From: Ectocarpus siliculosus
Lineage: Eukaryota > Sar > Phaeophyceae > Ectocarpales > Ectocarpaceae
Assembly (NCBI GenBank): GCA_000310025.1
Contig: FN649733.1
Coordinates: forward strand, 2,834,445 to 2,855,295
Length of the DNA: 20,851 bases
Direction: 5' to 3'
Part shown: piece after piece, positions 8,701-17,700 of the stretch
Position numbering within the stretch: position 1 is the first letter of the stretch
How the letters are laid out: each line of letters begins with the position of its first letter
Notes under the pieces: generated by a model
Told to the model about the DNA's origin: nothing
Database searches by the model: none
The model's input: the letters and a program-made list of their open reading frames with translations, nothing else
Made by a program: the position numbers and the translations under genes

Positions 8701-11700
8701 CCGCGACTGGCGCAAGGGCAGGGAAGTTCGGATTTACACGCCACAATATACGTTCCAGATTGTTTTCCAGAGAAAACGCAGAACACTAGGAATGACACCC
8801 CAGGTTTCATGGACTCTGTAAGAACCAGAAAGCGCGATTGAACGAACTCTCGTCCGCCCACCCCTCTCCCTCTCCTTCAACGCAACGCCATGTTCTTAAC
8901 CCTGCCATCATTTCGCCACGTTCACGTGCAGATCTCGGTGGAGGGTCGCAAGCATGGTTCTGACAAGGTCATGCGCTCGAAGCTGCACCTGGTGAGGGCC
9001 GAAGAAACGTTCATACTGGCTCATGCATAAGGGTAGAGTATTCTCCCAGACGGAGACTTGTTCTAGCATACGGCGTGTGTTGCACTGGTCCGCAATATAG
9101 CTAGGCGCGGCGTCTTCCCCCTTTTCTTCGTGGTTGCTCTGGCCAAGCCGCCTCCGACAAGACTGCTAAACCTGATGCGTATGCGTACACAGAGGACGGA
9201 GAATACGCATGAACATTGTGCTTTCGTGCGTATGCACTTGCAACAAGGGGGCGTGGCATTCGACACGGTAGAAGCCGTTCGCAACCATAGAGGATCGTTC
9301 CTCAGCTCAAGCGATTAAGTCCAGTGGCATCGACCTTTACGCCATGTACCACCATGGCACAAGGCACGACGTAGTAAGATGGGAGAGGCGTCCACGACTT
9401 TAATCACACGCACTTTTTAGCGAAAAACTGGACAACAGGTGTCAAAAGGACATTAGGTGTAAAAAGGTATGTTGTCCATCTGACCCGTCGCGGTGTACAT
9501 TTGCGCACTGCAACGGCTGGCGGTTCAGTAAACGTTACAAACCTGCTCGAGACTCATCTTGCAAAATTCAGCGACTGGGCGTAATGTGGCATGCCGGAAA
9601 TCAGAATCTAGGGGCGATTTTTACCGCCCTATAGAGAAAACAGGAACACGAGGCTTCCGAGAACCAAAAGGACAGAAGAGGCGGAGGCTCGCACAACAAC
9701 TGCATCAATCAAACACAGTAAACACAACAGGAACCAAGAACACCCCATCACAAAATATACGCACAGGTTGACCTGGCCGGATCCGAGCGAGTGCACAAGA
9801 CGCAGACGGGGGGGCAGACGCTCGTGGAGGCCAAGCACATCAACGTGTCCCTCTTTTTCTTGGAGATGGTGATCGTGGCCCTGCGCGAGAGGGGCGCTAA
9901 GGGCAGGCGAGTACCTTACCGTGCTTGCTGTCCGTTGACCTCCTCGCCCAAAACGGGTAGGTACAGGAAGCCTGCCCTGATTCACCGCAAGTGCCCTTGT
10001 TCTTTGCCTTCATTAGTGAGAGTTTAAATAGATCTTGATCTGCTTGTTGTCCGAGAAAGCTTCGTACTATTGTAGGCAAGGCCTAGTATTTTTTTAATCG
10101 GATGTCACCGAGGCTAACGCGACCGAGTGCGTATCTACGTTGTTTTTTTGTGCTCTATTTTTCTCGCCAGGCAACACATTCCGTACCGCAATTCGATGAT
10201 GACCTCGGTGCTACGAGACAGCCTCGGGGGGAACTGCAAGACGGTCATGATCGCCACTGTGAACGCAGAGGCGGTGAGTGGTTGAGTAGAAGCATATCGA
10301 GAGGGCGGGGTTCTACAGATAGGGTGCATGCCTTGAGTTTTATCATCATCACAACCAAGAACTCTCCTGCTACGCATGGAGAGATCTAAAGGCGCATTGT
10401 GTATAAGCTAGATTGTGCAACGTTATCAACAGGTACCTCCCTCCCGCTCCTTCCCTGTGCTGACCCTCGAGAGTATGACCAACTTTTCCCAGAAATATGA
10501 CCACCCTTTTTCAATGCACGACCACTGTCGTTCGGAACCTGATCAATTCCAGGCGCAAACGGAAGAGTCCATATCGACGTGTCGGTTCGCCCAACGAGTG
10601 TCGACGATCAAAAACGACGCCAGAGTCAACGAGGACGTCGATCCCGGGGTTCTTATACGGAGGCTCAGGTCCGATAACGCTACCCTCAGCGACGAGGTGG
10701 CGTTCTTGAAGGCGAGGAAAAGGAAAACGCCATCCTAGCCGAAGCCGTCTTGCACGGCTGTCATTACGGGCACTACCGTAGGTGACACCAGATATCACAC
10801 CCCTGGACCGATTTTCAGAGCTCGACTACTCCACACGGCGAAGAACATGTAGAAGTATGATCCAAATCATGCGTTTTCGGAAGGTGCTCGACAAGACGGT
10901 TCCATCGCCGACATTTTCTGCATCTCCAATCTTTCTGCTGTGGAGAAATGGAGATTTGAAAAACTAGTCCAGGGGGTGTACTCTCTTGGTATGTTGTTCT
11001 TGCTGTCCACGTACGCTTTGATATTGCTCACGACCGCGGACTGTTTCGCACAATGAGCCACGACAGAGTGCGAAATTACGTTCAAACAGGACTGAGCCCG
11101 CCATGTTGAAACCGCGGCTTCTTTCAGGGGGAAACCGGCGATGGCGAAGAGCTCACGTCTGAGGAGGCCGAAGATCTCAAGGACAGGTTCGTACAACTAA
11201 CTCGCATACCTCGACGAATGGCAGGGCAGCAATGGGACGTAGACACGGATAGCACAGGGGTGATTAGCGCCGACCCGTTCGCACAGTTTAACACATACTA
11301 CGGATGACCCGGATGATGCACACCCAAGACGACACGGGGATGGGATAGAAAAATCTACATGAGACAACTCTGTCACGATCACTGCAACGGCACTACATAA
11401 CCTGTCGCATGTCACTTTCCAAGCGTCGCTCCTGAGAAAGGTGCGGACGTTTGACCGGGACGATGGCCGTGGAAGTGTTACCGCGACCCATTCTCTGGCT
11501 ACCATGCCCTTCGCTTCGACCTCCACCTCGTCGTCAGACACAAGCAGAATGCCTTCGTCAGGATGGAAACGGCGCTTGCTTCGCTCGGCTGAATTGAAAC
11601 CACGTCCCACCCTCAAAGCGAAGGTTTCAGATACCGCTCTCCTCGGAACCACCAGAACAATTTTGCAATTGTCCTCTTGGGAAAAATGGGACGAGGACAA

Positions 11701-14700
11701 GAGCGCAAACAGCCTGCAGCACGTCGGTGTTGACCAAACACCGATTGTGCAGGGGTCCCTAATGGTACACCTGTCTGGGGCAAAGACGACCCCCACAAAT
11801 CCCGACCACCAACGATAAAAAACATTACTCTTTGCCTTTGCGCACGTTACTCGGAACCACCTGTCTATTAGGTGCCGCGCGTTTGTCGAAGATCCCGCGC
11901 CGAGCGCACAGCTCAGCATCGGGGCATACACCCTCACCAAGCTCAAGCGCTGCTTCTCAGTGTTCAAGGCGATGGTGCTCGACGGTGGGCGGGCGTTAAG
12001 CACCGGGGGCGCGCACTCGCAAGGGCATGATATGGTTGGCGAGGGTGGGCCCGCCGGAGCGATGACGAAGCTAGGGGAAGGGTCTACGGGCGAGCTTGGC
12101 GGACAGGTGCGGAGTGGCGGGTATAGTCCGAAGAGCAGCCTTGTCAGGGAACATGATGTCGAGTTGGGGGTCGGATAATGAGAGTGCAGGGAGGGCACGG
12201 GAGGCGAAATGGTGCAGTCATTGAAGCGCCAGGTCTTGCACGGTTCGATGAACGTGGAGGCATTTTCATTCCTTGTGTGTGATGTCGGCGTTTTGGGATC
12301 ATTGCGAACGGGGTGCTCGGGTGAGACTCGATGGACACGTCTCGGTTTTCAGGGAGAACGCAGGCAACGGAAGAAAAAGTCAGATTGGTCCAACATTCCC
12401 TTGCGTAACTTGTTTCCGTCTCTTCTCCAGTCAATCAATCACCACAACAAGACGAGGTGGGCATGCGAGAGTTGCGAGAGTAGGCTCGGTGGCACCTCTC
12501 TACCGTCTGCAGCAGGACTTTTTGGTTCAGTAGTCGAAGAACACTGCCTCCTGTCAGTTCCGTGTCATCATGAACAAGCTCAACTTATGCAGGAAACGTA
12601 GGGAAGCTGCAGATACTTTGGCTTCATCCAAAACAGGGACAAACCCTTCTGCCCGCTTCTACCCATCGTCTTTCCGGCGTGCCCCGCTGCCTTGCTTGCT
12701 TGCTCGTGCCTACTTTCTTCAATCGTGTCAGCTGCTCTCGCTCCGAGACGCCCTGCGGCAGAGGGACAACGAAATCGCAATCCTCGTCAACATGCTCAAG
12801 CAGGTGCGTTCGGGAGACGGTGTGCGTTTTTGGCAAAAACTTCAATGGTTCTTTTCCATAGAGCTTCCGCAGCCTCACCAACGTTCTCACGCACGGAAGG
12901 CTTCCGGATCAGAGGGTAAACTCTTTTTTCCCTTTGCAGTTTCGCGAGGATACCTGTAGGTTCTCCACGCGTGATGGGTTTCGTTTTCCACTCTTCTGTT
13001 CCTAGTGATGTTGGGCTAGGCGTGTTTTTCGGTCAGTCACGCTGTTGTTTGTCACTGTGTCGGTCCCTTCGGGAAGAAGCGACCACCAACTGTTTTAATA
13101 GCAGCTGATAATCCAACACTTCCCGTCACAAACGCGGCGTCTTGCATTGATATTTTTATTCCTCCCTTCTCTACACGAGAATTGCGGTTTTACGTCAAAA
13201 TCCGTTCACCAAGCTTGAGAACATTGGGCTTTATCCTCCGATAGCCATTTTGGCTGTCCCATACCTCTTCGATGGAGCAAGAATACCAAGCCGCAGGGTT
13301 TCTTTGCCGTATGCACCACTAATAGGAACGCCAAACGTCAGCGTACCAGTTGATCACGCAAGTGATTCCATGTTTGTGAGAAAAAAACAGTTGGAATAGT
13401 CAATCTCCTCGAGTCGTGGGAAGGAAGGCAACGCTGGAGAATCTCCTCGGAACGGTTGCTAAATGACAAGTGCGTACGATTTAGCAGAACGCTAGAGGAG
13501 TCCAGAGTCTCCGGAACAAGGGCAGATCGCCCACGCAACCGCCGTTCATAGCCTACCCCCCCCCCCCCTCCGATCGGGCCCGTCCTAATATCCAAGGGGA
13601 AATGCCATGCATGCGCGGCAGCCCCCTCCTCAGCGACACCAGGAGCAACGACAGGAGGGGGGTTGCCGCCAAACCGGCAGCACGACCCTGGTGGGGAGAA
13701 CGCATCGCCTCAGCACCACAATCGGCGGAGCCCCCTGCCGGGAGCCGCAGCTGTAGGCGCCGCCACCGGCGCCAGTGGGGGGAAGTTGTTGGCCAACGGC
13801 GAGGGGGCAGGGCGGGTGGTAGTCGCGCCGAAGGGGACGGTGGGGGGGCGAGACGCTGGTGGACGGCATAGGGGTGGTAGCGTCAGTGGAGTGGAGCGCC
13901 CAAGCGACGCCAGCGTGCTTGGAGACCCTCAGAGGGCGTTCGGGTACTTCAGGGAGAGGCACTCGGGTAGGGTCGCGCTGGAGGAGAACAAGAAGCTTCT
14001 GGGGGAGAAGTACGCCAGGGCGAAGGTTCGCTTTCATATCTTGTTTCTGTGGGGGCGGCTTCATATCTTAGCAGTAGTGAACCATGTTCGGCTTCGAATA
14101 CATCACGACAGTACGACGACAACAAACGCATTGACGAGGCTAGTGAGTGGTTGGGTGTGTACGGTGGGGAATGTTCTCGAGCGAAGATCACTACCCGTGT
14201 TTTTCCCACAAGTAGCGAGGAAGGCAGCGTTTTGGTGTGACACCTGGCGGATTTTGACAGCATAAAAATCTCCCAAGGCACACTAGAATGACTGACTAAC
14301 AGAGGGAAAGCGAGAGGAGAAAAACGTATGTCAGTTTCACGTCGGTTAAATATGCTCACTGAGCGAAGGCAAGGGTGGGCTTGCTCGTCAAATCCCTTTC
14401 TCTCCTTGGGCCCCACCACAGGTGGCGTTCTGACAGGGGTGGGGGAAAGAATACGCCCTCTTTCCACCGCGCCGAACGTCGTGCTCACTAGAAATCTTGA
14501 CACCACCCCCAAAGGTTGAGTTATTTGATTCACTCACAAGTCCGCTTGATCTTACACTACCCCCCCTTAATGTGTGGTGATATTTTCCGATGCTTTTTTG
14601 CTGGGTGCCGGCGGTTACGCTGCAGGCCATGGGTGAGCGGGTCAACCAGGCCCGGAGCACTATCCAGTACCTGAAAAACACTATCGAACAGGTGAGAACC

Positions 14701-17700
14701 CAAAACAATCGGCGCTTCGAGATGAAGTACCTTAGGTATTGTTGTCGTGGTGTGCTTCAACCAAAAGTTTCTCCAACAACATAAACGTTCCCACGTCAAA
14801 ATGATAGGTGACAGTCCGGTCTGCTGTTTGCAGCACGGGAGTCTCTTTCGGAATTTTGACATCGGAAGCATCTTAGAAGGCTGCGTGAATGCACAAGGGC
14901 AATATGGTTGGAGTACTCAATGTCAACCATTAGACCTGCACATGAAGGGCCTTAGGTGTCCGTAGCAGTATATTCTCTAGGAAACAAGGCCATTTTTGTA
15001 CATTCTCTAGGTACTTACTTCATGTTAAAGAAATCCGCCAATTCTTCTTTGTAAAGGCCACGTAATGAGGAGTCGTGTTCCGCAACACGTCGAGAGGCGC
15101 GTCCTGCAAACGTACGAAATTCTTCACTCTGGGTGAGCTTGCTCCGTCCACAAACTTTCCCGGTGAAAAAGTCTTCAAGGGGGCGACGCAAAACGTCCGA
15201 CAGTCCTCCCTACACCCCCGCTACACTTTCCACTACTTCAAACACATCACACACCCGAAACTCGATATCACGAATCCTTGGGTTGGGGATCCAATGAGCC
15301 AGTGACATGACAAAAAATGTGTTCTCTGGGTGCCAACGTCTTTTCCCGCTATGGAATCCTTACTGGTACTTTCCACGTCTACACTCGGGGAAAGGTCACA
15401 CCCGTCATGCTATCAATTTCTCTGCACCTCCTGACTACTCACGCCCCCTCTTCCGCAAACCAACGACGACCACCCCACCCCAAAATGATTGCGGCTGCTC
15501 AGGTCCGACGAGAGCGAGCCTTGGACGGCCTTATGGAAGAGGGGAGTGTGGGTGGTAGTAAAGGGGACGACGAAGATAGAAATAGCCGGCCGCAGGTAGG
15601 CTTGGGCGAGGAGGAAGATGAGGAAGAAACCAAGTGCAAAGCGGCTATAGAGGTCGAGAAAAGGGTCTACAAGGGAAGCTTCCAGGTATGTTCCAACACG
15701 CCTTCAGGGGGGGTACAGATGCTGCCAAGCGAGTGATGCCGCGGGATAGGATCACCAAAACTCGTCGGCGGATATAGCGCGGAGAAAACAGTTGTGGTAC
15801 ATCATAGTCTTCTCTCGGAAACCGTGGGCATGTGTGTAGAGAGGAACGTTGGTTCATGGATTCGATAGCAAACGCTAAAGGCATGATGATCACCTGCCGC
15901 TCGCACGCACTAAAGATCTTCTCCTCGTTACTCTACATCAATGATCCCCCTCAGTTTGGCTAGACGGGGATGAACGACACTACACCGAATGGCATGAGTT
16001 TTCCCGCACATGTGCCGTCGAACAAGACGAGGAACACTTGAATTTGACGCTACTTGAGGAACACGTGACCTCGACGCGGCTTGCGTAACGTTGGTGCGGT
16101 CAGCACGCATTTCCGAATGGCTGGGAGGTTTCCCGCCCCTGTTTTATTTAGTGTAGAAATACCGCGCGACACTAACCCGGATACACCCCCCACACTCCTT
16201 GTCTTTCTCCCATCCGCCCCTTTTGTTAACCCGATGCCACCACAAAGGAACTGAGGGAGCTCAAATCCGAGATAGAGCATATTCAACGCCTGCTAGAAAA
16301 GGGCCGGTAAGTGCGAGAACGCCAGGAGAAATAAGTACGTGATGTTGTGTGATTCCTTTTCGCAACCAGTAGAAGCTGGTGTGTGGATGACGTGGTCCAA
16401 TTTCGCTCTCCAGGCGCTAGAGGGATGATCCATGCTTTTCGACGTGAAAAAGTATGGGCTGAGGTTCCACATCATTTCTCTTTTCTCCTTGAACTGGCCT
16501 ATCTACTTTTGAAGCACCTACCTACTGCACGGCCTTTTGCCTGCCCTATTGAAGAACTGCAATCCAGGGTCACACGGAAGAAGTTCTCTGTGGAAAAGGC
16601 TTCAAAAGTACCACTGTAACAGGTTCAACAAAAACTGTACTGCACAAACGGGTACCTTCTGGACGAATATTTGACTTCCGAAATCCCGTTGTACAACTCC
16701 AACTTGCGTCATGGCATCCACCCCATCTCGCCGTATGAGTATCCTACTCGTCCCCCATCGTGTAGATTTGCCCCCCCCATAGACAAAGCGGCCGACAGTC
16801 TTTTGACTTGTCGTAAACTTGACTCGCCATACCTCCACCCTGTGGCTTGGTCACTCTCGTCCACAGATCAAAAATGCAAGCAGATTTCCAGGCGTGGTAC
16901 GAGCCTTTAGCTTGCTCTGTCGAGGAAGAAGACGGGGCGGTGGCCTCCGAAGGTAATTGCGCCCTCGGAGAAGGAGGGACGAAGCCAAAAGCCCAAAGTT
17001 TCGGGGGCGGCGATGACAAACCCCGGGGGGCACATCACCACGCCCCTCAAGGCCACCGACAAGCCGTCGTCGGGAAGACAACGCGAGAGAGGCAAAGCGA
17101 GGAGCCAGCGGCCTTTGACGGTAGCGGGAAGGATGGGGCCAACACCCCCACGAGAAGGCCGCGGCCTCCGGTGGACGCCTGGGGAACTCCCCCGGACTCT
17201 ACCAGCCGTCGGAGGGGGCCTCTGTCTTCCGTGGCAACCGGGAGCGTTTCGGGCGGAGATGGTGGCGGTAGCAAGACCGAGTCCGCCCCGACAAGCGGTG
17301 GTGGGAGAGGAGCATGGCATGGTGGCGCGGGAGGAGGAGGTCTGCTCCCACCACTTACTGGTGAGTTGGCGAAACCTACGCCAAAGGAAGCGTGTTTGCA
17401 ACCTGTGTTAGAGCATAAACAAACCTGGCGTGTTCATGCATTGGGCGAATAGCTGGTGCGAAAACGATGCCGTCAGTCCCGCCCTGTAGACCAGAGAAAC
17501 TTTCCTGGCATTCCTGACATACACGTGCTAGAATAGGAAAACAGTACCAGCCACAACGATGACAACAACCTTCTAGGTACCACCAACCCTTTCTTGCACT
17601 TTAGGGAAGTTTTGTACACTTATTTCAACCCACTCTACACCCCCACGACGCGAACCAGTGGTTGACGCGCGACGGGCCTGTTGACTCGACTGTTGGTTTC

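Noticed and set aside
10700-10790. A one-base deletion (frameshift) in exon 10, since the shifted frame continues [14 protein letters not shown]
   Set aside because: Exon 11 supplies the expected GE...EELTSEE segment in correct phase after a GC donor, so no frameshift is needed. The echo is reported separately as a low-interest observation.
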